Shown here: positions 14,777-21,701 of the stretch, piece by piece
How the letters are laid out: every line of letters begins with the position of its first letter
How positions within the stretch are numbered: the stretch's first letter is position 1
Assembly: GCA_036267875.1 (NCBI GenBank)
Contig: DATAVE010000193.1
Location: 1 to 30,908, forward strand
Source of the DNA: DASZTV01 sp036267875
Lineage (GTDB): Bacteria > Actinomycetota > Actinomycetes > JAFAQI01
Length of the DNA stretch: 30,908 bases
Direction of reading: 5' to 3'
Translations under genes and position numbers: made by a program
The notes under the pieces: model-generated
What the model saw: only the letters and a program-made list of their open reading frames with translations
Database searches by the model: none
What the model was told of the DNA's origin: nothing

Positions 14777-16623
14777 TCGGTTGGGCGCAGCGGGAGCAGC
14801 AGGCTCGAGCGGTGGCTCCCGGAAGAAAGCACCGTGACGGTGCCGCCGAGCATCTGCGTCAGCCGGTCGACCGGTACGACGAAGCCGGGGGTGTTGGCGG
14901 TGCCGACGACCAGGCGCAGCCGGTCACCCGCCGCGATCGTCGTATCGGTCGGGTAGATCTCGATCCGGTACAGCTCCGGCTTGCCGGCCGGGACTGGCTC
15001 GAGCGAGGCCTTGGTGAACGGGTGGTACGGCAGGATCACCTGGCCCGCGGAGTCGCGCCAGGTCTTCGCCTGGTCGAGGGCACGGAACTGTGCGTCCAGC
15101 CCGCCGGATGAGATCTCCTGCGAGCCAGTTGATGACACGTCGGTCACGGCCGCATAGAGCGAGGCATCCGGCCGCGACAGGGTGGCCCACAAGTTGAGTG
15201 TGATCGGCCCGGCGATGTGCATCGGCTGCTCGAGCGGAGCCGTGGTGAAGGTGAGCGTGCCGGTCTCGGCGAGGGTCTCGTTCGTCGTGCACGGAAGTCC
15301 GGCAGTGATCCCGGCCGACCACTGCGCGTCGCCGCGGTCGCAGAGGCTGCCGACAGGCTCGAACGGCATCGCTGACGATCCGGTTGCTTGACCTGCGGCC
15401 GAGGTGAGGCTGCCGTCGTTCAGCGAGTTGAGGCTGCTGCCGGACTTCGCAGCGGATAGGTAGGACGAGGTCCACTTCGTCCCCGGCAGTGGCCAGGAGG
15501 AGTAGCGGCCCCAGTGGTTCGCGCCGACCTCCCACAGGTTGATCGGCGAGACGTGGTGAGCCGCGCTGCTCGCTCCGAACTGGTTGTGCGTGCCGTCGAG
15601 GTAGTGCTGGAACCACGCGACCTCGGTCGACTCCTCGGTCGGTCCGTAGCCGAGCGAGGACCACTGCGGGATCGCGCCGCCGTGGTAGGTCGCGCCCTGC
15701 ACCCAGACCTTGCCGCCCTTGGGCGTTCCGGTCAGCGCGTGCCAGAGATACGGCTCGCCGCGCTGGAAGATGTCATACCAGCCGCCCACCCAGAACACCG
15801 CGGCGTGGATCTTCGACGCTCGCGTTGCGGGTGAGGAGTACTTGAACGCCGCGTCGTCGTACGGCGAGTTCAGGCCGTTGTTCTTCTCGTCGAGCAGCGC
15901 CGCGTTGACGATGGCTGCGGCGCCGACCGCGCCGGCTCCGCGGAGCAACCGATGCCCGAGGGTGATCGCCGGAGCGGTGCCGACATCACCTTGCAGCAGC
16001 TGCGTCGGCACCATCGTGCTCGTCGCCTGCGTGAAGCCGAACCAGAACGGCATGAACGTCGAGTCGAGCTCGCCGCCGAAGTAGGTCACGTCGCGGAACG
16101 CGTCGGCCATCGGGTAGTTCGCGAACACCGCCTTCACGTGCGGATCGCCGGTCTCTGCGACCAGCAGCGAGGTGATCGCAAGGTAGGACGTACCGGTAGT
16201 CCCGATCTTGCCGTTCTGCCAGGGCTGCTTCTCGATCCACTTCAGCTCTTCGGCGTAGTCCTGCTGCGTACGGTGGTTCCAGACGCCCCAGGTGCCGTCC
16301 GACGAGCCGGTGCCCCGGTCATCCCAGGTCACGACGTTGAACCCTGCAGCGGTCAGCGAGCTGTCGTAGCTCTTGCAGTGCCCCTCAGGGTCACCGAGAT
16401 CCTTGTTGTATCCGTCGACGATCATGATCGTCGCGTGCTTGCCCGGCCCCGGCCGCACGACGTTCGCCCGCATGACCGCGCCGTCGCTCATCGTGACGCC
16501 GACGTTGCACATGGTGATCGCGGGCGAGGCGCTGACGTGTGGCTTGGCAGCGGCCAGCGCGGGGGTCAGCGCCACGGCGGCGGCTGCGATCGTTGCGGTG
16601 AGGACCCGTCGCTCGAGCTGCAT
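14767..16623 (-). CDS. Secreted CocE/NonD-family hydrolase (Xaa-Pro dipeptidyl-peptidase S15-like)
   Basis: The product is 618 residues from ATG 16623, where a signal peptide begins (MQLERRVLTA..., ALAAAKP near 22-28). The alpha/beta-hydrolase core has the nucleophile elbow GTSYL with S146, a preceding 'TWDDRGTGSS', the Asp-bearing 'GGWYDIF', and a candidate catalytic His in 'GATYHGG'. A jelly-roll C-terminal domain follows from ~400 ('PMHIAGPITLNLWATLS' to 'RIEIYPTDTTIAAGDRLRL'), the PepX_C type. The family cleaves acyl esters (for example cocaine esterase), beta-lactam esters or X-Pro peptides, and the substrate here is unknown. It leads a two-gene operon with the PHP-type hydrolase. The stop codon lies inside a copy of the inverted repeat. 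Confidence 0.9.
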   Translation of the reverse strand: MQLERRVLTATIAAAAVALTPALAAAKPHVSASPAITMCNVGVTMSDGAVMRANVVRPGPGKHATIMIVDGYNKDLGDPEGHCKSYDSSLTAAGFNVVTWDDRGTGSSDGTWGVWNHRTQQDYAEELKWIEKQPWQNGKIGTTGTSYLAITSLLVAETGDPHVKAVFANYPMADAFRDVTYFGGELDSTFMPFWFGFTQATSTMVPTQLLQGDVGTAPAITLGHRLLRGAGAVGAAAIVNAALLDEKNNGLNSPYDDAAFKYSSPATRASKIHAAVFWVGGWYDIFQRGEPYLWHALTGTPKGGKVWVQGATYHGGAIPQWSSLGYGPTEESTEVAWFQHYLDGTHNQFGASSAAHHVSPINLWEVGANHWGRYSSWPLPGTKWTSSYLSAAKSGSSLNSLNDGSLTSAAGQATGSSAMPFEPVGSLCDRGDAQWSAGITAGLPCTTNETLAETGTLTFTTAPLEQPMHIAGPITLNLWATLSRPDASLYAAVTDVSSTGSQEISSGGLDAQFRALDQAKTWRDSAGQVILPYHPFTKASLEPVPAGKPELYRIEIYPTDTTIAAGDRLRLVVGTANTPGFVVPVDRLTQMLGGTVTVLSSGSHRSSLLLPLRPTDSK

Positions 16624-16669
16624 GTCGGTGGATTCGCCACAGTCGCGGCCGACCCTCCCGTGGAGCGCA

Positions 16670-16675
16670 TACCGT
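16670..16675 (+). promoter_or_regulatory. Candidate -10 box (TACCGT) for leaderless NlpC/P60 mRNA
   Basis: TACCGT is followed by 6 nt and then the GTG at 16682, fitting a leaderless promoter. It is the main reason for choosing this start over the ATG at 16622, which overlaps the divergent gene's own ATG. Confidence 0.45.
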
Positions 16676-16681
16676 GACTTG

Positions 16682-17671
16682 GTGCCTATCCCCGCAGGGC
16701 CGTCGTCTTCGACGACCGTGCTGCCCCGTGAGGTACGTCGTCCGCCGTTCGGGTTGCTGAGGTCGGGCCGGCTGAACCGCCCGGTGCTGGCACTGTCGCT
16801 GGCGATCGTGACCGGCATCGCAACCGCGGTCGTCGCGGCGCCGTCTGCCAGCTTGCCGAAGGTCGCGCCGCTTCCGGCGTTTGCGGTTGCACGCGACCAG
16901 CGCAATGCATCGATCGACGACTCTGACCTGCAGCTCGCGGCCGCTGTCCTCGTCGACCAGGCGGTGTCCAGCGGTGCGCTGTCCGCGCCCCCTGCCAACC
17001 TCTCGAGCCAGCCCGCGGCGGCGATCATGACGGCGGTCTACGCGACGCTGCAGCAGGCCCGGGTCAACGACCCGTCGCTGCAGCCGCGGGACACGCGGAC
17101 GCTGATGGGTCCGGTGCCGTTCAACCTGGTGCACCAGATCCGCATCCGAGCTCGCCACCCACGCCACCCGCTGACGCACACGCTGCGCCGGTTCACTCAC
17201 TCCGTCGCGGTCGGCCTCTCTCACGGTCTCGGTCTCAATCGCAAGCACGACGCTGTGTTTCCCGCGCGGCCACAACGGGCCGATGGCGTCTACGTCGAGC
17301 CGGTGTTGCCGACGTTGCCCGCGAACCCGAGTGTTGCGATGGTCGCGATCCGTGCCGCGATGACTCGCCTGGGCGATCCCTACGTATGGGCGGCGGCGGG
17401 CCCGGACACCTTTGACTGCTCAGGGCTGGTGCGATGGGCGTTCGGCAGGGCCGGACTGAAGCTGTTGCACTACACCGGTTACCAGTGGGAAGAGGGTCGG
17501 CTCATCCCGGCGGCTGACGCTCTGCCGGGCGACCTCGTCCTGTTCTACGGCGATCTGAGCCATGTCGGGATCTACCTGGGCTCGGGCTGGATGCTCAATG
17601 CGCCGTACACCGGTCAGTACGTCAACGTGGTTCCCGTCCACGGCAAAGTTGCCGGGATCGTTCGCCCCTAG
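16682..17671 (+). CDS. Secreted/anchored NlpC/P60 peptidoglycan peptidase
   Basis: From GTG 16682 the protein has 329 residues. A basic N-terminus precedes a signal anchor at ~33-52. Residues ~70-210 are a probable helical or linker region that is Arg/His-rich near 150-190. The C-terminal NlpC/P60 domain spans ~215-329: catalytic C246 in 'DTFDCSGLVRWAF', H294 in 'DLSHVGIYLG' and a polar third residue near N306 ('MLNAPYTG'). These enzymes cleave D-Glu-meso-DAP bonds in peptide stems and act in wall remodelling or cell separation. The frame stays open to 16373, but that part is antisense to the hydrolase gene. The stop shares a CTAG palindrome with the convergent gene's stop. Confidence 0.88.
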   Translation: MPIPAGPSSSTTVLPREVRRPPFGLLRSGRLNRPVLALSLAIVTGIATAVVAAPSASLPKVAPLPAFAVARDQRNASIDDSDLQLAAAVLVDQAVSSGALSAPPANLSSQPAAAIMTAVYATLQQARVNDPSLQPRDTRTLMGPVPFNLVHQIRIRARHPRHPLTHTLRRFTHSVAVGLSHGLGLNRKHDAVFPARPQRADGVYVEPVLPTLPANPSVAMVAIRAAMTRLGDPYVWAAAGPDTFDCSGLVRWAFGRAGLKLLHYTGYQWEEGRLIPAADALPGDLVLFYGDLSHVGIYLGSGWMLNAPYTGQYVNVVPVHGKVAGIVRP

Positions 17672-18432
17672 ACAGTCGCCGTAGCGGTCGCCGTCGCCGT
17701 CGGGCTTGGGGTGGCGGTGGCGGTGACGGTTGGCGTCGACGTCGGTGAGGCGGTCACGGTCGGTGTCGGCTCCGGTGTGCTCGACGTGGCGAGCGGCGCT
17801 CCGAGCCAGGCGATACTGACGACCTGCCACCCGGCGGACTTCTCACCGGTAGCAGTGGGCGCACCGGTTCGGTAGACGTGCGCCCGCCACGTCGTACCGG
17901 AGGTCTGGGGCGCACCGATCACGTCGCGGTGGTGAGAGCAGTGGTACGCGAGCAGGTTCCCATCGACTCGCAGGACCGCGCCGACATCGCGCAGGCAGCG
18001 AATGTTGGCGCCGAAACGCAGACCCCATGGCATTGCCGCTGCACGTGAGCTCGGCCCGCCAGCAGCGCTGTCGATGACGTGCAGCTCGACTACCTTGGCC
18101 TGCCACGGCTTGTCCTGGCACACCATCGTCGACGTCGCGGTGGCGAGCGGCCAGCACGGGTCGAGGACGACCTCACCCGCCTGCGGGCTGGCGCAGCGGT
18201 AAGCGGAGCCAATCTGGAACGACCCGAGCTGGCACGTGCCGTGACCAAGGTGGCGAGTGACTCGGTATGACGCCTTCAGCGAGCCAGTTGCGTCGAGTGG
18301 GCTGACCGTGCGCACGACCGTCGGTGCCGTCGCTCCCGCAGGGGTGACGGAGAAGACGGTGTAGGTGCCTGCAGCCAAAACCAAGAGCGCTGATGCCGGA
18401 AGGATTTCGCGGGCGGTTGGCTTCCAGCGCAC
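17668..18432 (-). CDS. Membrane-anchored extracytoplasmic protein with Thr/Pro-rich tail
   Basis: From GTG 18432 the product has 254 residues. A short basic stretch (MRWKPTARE) precedes a signal anchor (~10-30). The body (~40-210) contains paired Cys ('GTCQLG', 'YRCASP', 'DPCWP', 'MVCQD', 'IRCLRD', 'YHCSHH') and has the look of a secreted beta-rich domain. The last ~38 residues are a near-repetitive TPT/TAT/TPS tail ending TATATV, like wall-spanning or O-mannosylated linkers, but here it is at the extreme C-terminus. GTG 18432 is preferred because TAGCGT lies exactly 7 nt upstream. The gene is divergent from the ECF sigma gene and may be a target of it. The family is not recognised. Confidence 0.7.
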   Translation of the reverse strand: MRWKPTAREILPASALLVLAAGTYTVFSVTPAGATAPTVVRTVSPLDATGSLKASYRVTRHLGHGTCQLGSFQIGSAYRCASPQAGEVVLDPCWPLATATSTMVCQDKPWQAKVVELHVIDSAAGGPSSRAAAMPWGLRFGANIRCLRDVGAVLRVDGNLLAYHCSHHRDVIGAPQTSGTTWRAHVYRTGAPTATGEKSAGWQVVSIAWLGAPLATSSTPEPTPTVTASPTSTPTVTATATPSPTATATATATV

Positions 18433-18439
18433 AGTTCGA

Positions 18440-18445
18440 ACGCTA
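18440..18445 (-). promoter_or_regulatory. Candidate -10 box (TAGCGT), leaderless start at 18432
   Basis: On the minus strand TAGCGT is followed by TCGAACT and then GTG at 18432. This is the same TANNNT-N7-start layout as at 12361 and 28655. Confidence 0.45.
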
Positions 18446-18472
18446 CGCCAAGGCGACGAGTCGACCTCAGGT

Positions 18473-18497
18473 AAACCAACCGTCGCGAGTGGGCGTC
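18473..18497 (+). promoter_or_regulatory. Candidate ECF-type promoter of the sigma gene
   Basis: AAACC (18473-18477) is separated by 16 nt from CGTC (18494-18497), close to the GAAC-N16-CGTC form recognised by many ECF sigma factors. It would start transcription ~40 nt before the GTG at 18545 and allow autoregulation. The -35 is imperfect. Confidence 0.35.
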
Positions 18498-18544
18498 GTA
18501 CGTTGGTGATCGATGTAGTCGCAACCGAACCGAGGGGACACCTG

Positions 18545-19066
18545 GTGACCGCCCCGGACCGCGCTGCCACGCAGCGCGACGCGGATGAGGCGCTCGTCGC
18601 GCTCTACACCGCGCACTACTACTCGCTGGTGCGGCTGGCGTCGCTTCTGTTGCACGACACCGCGGCCGCCGAGGATGTCGTGCAGGACGCGTTCGTCGCG
18701 ATGCACAGCTCCTGGCGCCGGCTGCGCGACCCCGAGGCGGCGCTCGCGTACCTGCGTCAGGCAGTCGTGAATCGATCTCGCTCGCGGCTGCGCCACCTCA
18801 AAGTTGTCGACCGCAAAGCACCGGCACCGATGCCCGACGCACCGAGCGCGGAGTACAGCGCGCTGCACGAGGTCGAGCGCTCCGGCGTGATGGCAGCTCT
18901 TCGCGAGCTGCCGCGCCGCCAGCGGGAAGTGCTCGTCCTTCGCTACTACTCAGACCTTTCCGAATCCCAGATCGCCGACGCCCTGCAGATCAGCAACGGC
19001 GCGGTGAAAAGTCACGCGTCCCGCGGCATCGCCGCCCTGCGCGAGTCCTTGGAGTCATTGTCATGA
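18545..19066 (+). CDS. ECF sigma factor (SigE-like family)
   Basis: This is a 173-residue sigma-70 family protein. Region 2 lies at ~12-80 ('LYTAHYYSLVRLASLLLHD', 'AAEDVVQDAFVAMH', 'AYLRQAVVNRSRSRLR'). Region 4 is at ~112-165 ('LRELPRRQREVLVLRYYSDLSESQIADAL', here one continuous stretch by eye, then 'SNGAVKSHASRG'). GAGGGG lies 7 nt before the GTG at 18545; the frame is open to 18365, but that part is promoter DNA. The next gene overlaps by ATGA and encodes a membrane protein, the usual sigma/anti-sigma layout. The target genes probably concern the cell envelope, given the surroundings. Confidence 0.93.
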   Translation: MTAPDRAATQRDADEALVALYTAHYYSLVRLASLLLHDTAAAEDVVQDAFVAMHSSWRRLRDPEAALAYLRQAVVNRSRSRLRHLKVVDRKAPAPMPDAPSAEYSALHEVERSGVMAALRELPRRQREVLVLRYYSDLSESQIADALQISNGAVKSHASRGIAALRESLESLS

Positions 19067-20772
19067 GCGACGACGACCGAACCGAAGATGCCCTGCGCCG
19101 CGTTCTTGCCATCGAGGCACAGCAGGTACAGCCCACCGGTGACGGCCTGTCCCGGATCCAGCAGCGGGTTGGTGCCCGCCAGTCGCGGATGCGCTGGCTC
19201 CGTCCGGCGCTCGCCGGTGCTGCAGCGGTCATCGTCGTCGGTGGCGCGGTCGGCGGCTACGCGATCGCCAACAACGGCAGCGGCAACGCCCGGGTCATCC
19301 CAGCTGACAGCGGCCCGCCGACCCCCGCAGTCACGTCGAATGGCTACCCGGCTGCGGCGATCTTCCCGTTCACCAACACCACGGACGAGCAGGCGTGGGA
19401 GACGCAGTACGCCGAGGGCAACTTGCCGTGGATCTCAGACCCAACCGCGGTCACCGAGTCATGGATCGAGCACTACCTGCTGCAGAAGGGCGACTTCACC
19501 TTCAGTGCCGGGACCTCCGACTCGCAGTCCAACGTCACGGTCAGCCGCACAGTCGGAGGCGGCGAGCATGTTGTCACTGTCGTCCACCTGCTCAAATACC
19601 AGAACGCCTGGCTCGTGACTGGCGCCTCGGACCCGGCAGCCGAGCTGCAGTTCAGCACTCCCGCTGCTGACGCTGCGGTCACGTCTCCGGTCACGGTCAG
19701 TGGTCCTGGCTACGGGGTCGACGAGCAGGCAACCGTCGAGATCCGCAATGCGGAGACGCCGGACCTGTTCGGACACGCCGACACCGGTCCATTCGGAAAC
19801 GGCTCGGCACAGTGGTCGGCGAGCGTGCCGTTCACTGCAACCTCCGACGCGGGCGTCGTAGTCGCGACGGTGGCGTCATCCGCAGACGGCAAGGTCGCCG
19901 CCCTCGCGGCTGAGAAGGTCACCTTCGGCTCGAGCGGTAGCGGTCCGGTCACTACGGCCGGCGACGCCTACGCCGTGCAGGGTGGATCACTCGTTGCGAT
20001 CAATCCGCAGACCGGAGCCAGCGACGGCGCCGTTCCCGGCGTCACCGGCACCGTGGTCGAGGTCCACCAGTACGGCGACTCGCTCTACTACACGGTGCGG
20101 GTCGGCGACTGCCTGCCGACGCTCTACTCGGTACCGACCGCGGGCGGCACGCCGACGGCGGTCGCGACCGCCGAGGACACTGACGATGGCATCGTCGGGT
20201 TCGACCTGAGCCCGGACGGCAGCAAGCTCGCCTACCTCGAGTCCTCCGGCTGCCACCAGAGCATGGCCGGCACGGGCGCCCTCGTCTTCGAAAACCTGAG
20301 CGACCAGACCACCCGCACGATCGACTTCCCGAGCGAGCCCCCGGCAATCATGGGCGACCCGGTCTGGGAGTCCGACAACCTGCACGTCGACGCGTTCCTG
20401 CGTGCCGGCAACCAGGGCTACCTCGCCCGCTACGACTCGACGAGCGGCGACTCGGCGGACCCGTCGACCAACGCCTGCTCCGGGTATCAGCCGGCCGGCG
20501 GAATGGCCGACGCGATTGCGGCGACGGCTCCCGACGGCACGCTGTGGTTCGCCAACCAGACCGGCACCTCGATCGAGGTAGTCAGCTGCGCAAACAACAC
20601 CCCAAAGGTCGAGTTCAACACCACCGAAAACGACACCCCGACGTCACTAGCAGTAAGTACGGACGGCAAGGTCCTCCTCGAGGGAGACAGCGGAAACGTC
20701 TACGAATGGCCAGGCCAAGGCCAGGCCAAGGAGCTAAGCGCCGCAACGGCCGTGACCTCGGTCACCTGGTAG
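19063..20772 (+). CDS. Probable transmembrane anti-sigma/regulator with Gmad2 and beta-propeller domains
   Basis: The product is 569 residues. A cytoplasmic N-terminus (~1-45, 'TEDALRRVLAIEA...') is long enough to bind a sigma factor but has no zinc-binding HxxxCxxC. One membrane helix spans ~47-69. Outside, residues ~95-195 form an unassigned domain. Residues ~200-288 match the Gmad2 Ig-like fold ('SPVTVSGPGYGVDEQATVEI', then 'SVPFTATSDAGVVVATVAS'). Residues ~298-569 form a TolB/WD40-like propeller ('GFDLSPDGSKLAYLESSG'). Its ATG overlaps the sigma gene's stop. I infer that it tethers or inhibits the sigma factor and that the propeller senses an envelope signal; direct evidence for inhibition is lacking. 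Confidence 0.82.
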   Translation: MSDDDRTEDALRRVLAIEAQQVQPTGDGLSRIQQRVGARQSRMRWLRPALAGAAAVIVVGGAVGGYAIANNGSGNARVIPADSGPPTPAVTSNGYPAAAIFPFTNTTDEQAWETQYAEGNLPWISDPTAVTESWIEHYLLQKGDFTFSAGTSDSQSNVTVSRTVGGGEHVVTVVHLLKYQNAWLVTGASDPAAELQFSTPAADAAVTSPVTVSGPGYGVDEQATVEIRNAETPDLFGHADTGPFGNGSAQWSASVPFTATSDAGVVVATVASSADGKVAALAAEKVTFGSSGSGPVTTAGDAYAVQGGSLVAINPQTGASDGAVPGVTGTVVEVHQYGDSLYYTVRVGDCLPTLYSVPTAGGTPTAVATAEDTDDGIVGFDLSPDGSKLAYLESSGCHQSMAGTGALVFENLSDQTTRTIDFPSEPPAIMGDPVWESDNLHVDAFLRAGNQGYLARYDSTSGDSADPSTNACSGYQPAGGMADAIAATAPDGTLWFANQTGTSIEVVSCANNTPKVEFNTTENDTPTSLAVSTDGKVLLEGDSGNVYEWPGQGQAKELSAATAVTSVTW

Positions 20773-20788
20773 GGACGGCGGGCGCGGA

Positions 20789-20814
20789 GTCCGGACATCC
20801 CGCGCACTCCGGAC
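20789..20814 (+). terminator. Possible factor-independent hairpin after sigma/anti-sigma operon
   Basis: GTCCGGA (20789-20795) and TCCGGAC (20808-20814) form a 7-bp stem 17 nt past the stop at 20772. There is no U-tract, which is common for actinobacterial terminators but leaves the call weak. Confidence 0.35.
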
Positions 20815-20842
20815 CTTTGCGACTAACCGGGTGGTGTCGGAT

Positions 20843-20960
20843 AGGTCGAGATGACTAGTCCGAAATCATTCGACCTCGCCATGTTCACAGGCACCCCAGT
20901 TGTCGAATCCTGTGTAGGGCCCCGAGAAGGGGCGAAACACCACCAGCAGGGGAGACGACA
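20843..20960 (+). promoter_or_regulatory. Structured 5' leader upstream of DUF732-like gene
   Basis: Three nested or tandem helices can be drawn. AGGTCGA-G-ATGA (20843-20854) pairs with TCAT-TCGACCT (20866-20876) as an 11-bp stem with one bulge. TGTCG (20901-20905) pairs with CGACA (20956-20960), enclosing GTGT (20912-20915) with ACAC (20937-20940) and GCCCC (20919-20923) with GGGGC (20929-20933), capped by GAGAA. The enclosing helix ends exactly at the GTG start (20961) and covers part of the AGGGGAGA ribosome-binding site. This could be a translational switch. I could not match it to a known riboswitch class. Confidence 0.4.
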
Positions 20961-21698
20961 GTGGCCGGCCAGCACACTCGCACGGCGATCGCGACAGGCA
21001 CCTGCGTCACCCTCGGACTGGCGTTGGCGGTCACCTTAGGTGCCGTCCCAAGAGACGTTGGTGGCGGCAACGGACAGGCCAGCGCGGCGCCGATCGCGAA
21101 CATCGTCCGGATCGGCGCAGCAGCGCTTCAGGCTCCCGCCCAAGTGGCCCCTCGCCCAGCGATCACCAGGCACCACGTGGTCCGCAAGACGGCCCACGTC
21201 ACGACTTCAGCGGCGGCCTCCACAGCCTCTGTGCTCCCAGCGGTCCAGTCAGCCGACTCCCACCCCGTGACCGCAACGAACGTCTCGGCGAGCCAGACCG
21301 CGTCGATGGCGAGCGAGCCGGCCAGCAAGCCCGCTACCAAGCAGCCCGCGAAGAAGCACCACAAGAAGAAGACCCACCCCAAGACGCCCCCGAAGAAGCC
21401 GGTGCCCACGAAGGCCGCTCGCACGAAGCCGTCGGCCGCAGCGCTGTCCAGCGCGGTCTCGGGACTCAAGCACTACGTCCACACGATCTTCTCGATCACC
21501 TCGTCAGAGGTGGCCGAGTTCGGCGACGACGTCTGCTCGGCGTTCGACCAGAACAAGACCTACCCGCAGATCAAGGCCGAGATCACCGCAAAGGTGAAGC
21601 AACTGCCGTTTACGACCGTCACGGCAGGCGCCGCCGACTACGTCGTGCGGACGGCCGTGAAGCTCTTCTGCCCTGGCTACACCTCGCGCACCAACTAG
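20961..21698 (+). CDS. Secreted DUF732-like protein with Lys/His-rich linker
   Basis: This is a 245-residue protein. A signal peptide or anchor lies at ~8-30, followed by an Ala/Thr/Ser-rich stretch. A strongly basic linker at ~120-155 contains 'KKHHKKKTHPKTPPKK'. The C-terminal domain (~160-245) has the shape of DUF732: a Cys in 'GDDVCSAFDQ', helix 'YPQIKAEITAKVKQL', then 'AADYVVRTAVKLFCPGY' with the second Cys of the likely disulfide. In mycobacteria DUF732 proteins are small exported proteins of unknown role. The linker could bind anionic wall polymers, which is inference. The start is GTG 20961 with AGGGGAGA upstream. Only 3 bp separate it from the following transporter gene. Confidence 0.78.
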   Translation: MAGQHTRTAIATGTCVTLGLALAVTLGAVPRDVGGGNGQASAAPIANIVRIGAAALQAPAQVAPRPAITRHHVVRKTAHVTTSAAASTASVLPAVQSADSHPVTATNVSASQTASMASEPASKPATKQPAKKHHKKKTHPKTPPKKPVPTKAARTKPSAAALSSAVSGLKHYVHTIFSITSSEVAEFGDDVCSAFDQNKTYPQIKAEITAKVKQLPFTTVTAGAADYVVRTAVKLFCPGYTSRTN

Positions 21699-21701
21699 CC
21701 G

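Noticed and set aside
13798..15111. 437-codon plus-strand frame opposite the PHP and CocE-like genes
   Set aside because: The sequence is motif-free and straddles two real genes with intact catalytic residues on the other strand.
16622..16681. ATG at 16622 as start of the NlpC/P60 gene
   Set aside because: It overlaps the divergent hydrolase's own ATG by two bases and has no ribosome-binding site; GTG 16682 with TACCGT upstream fits better.
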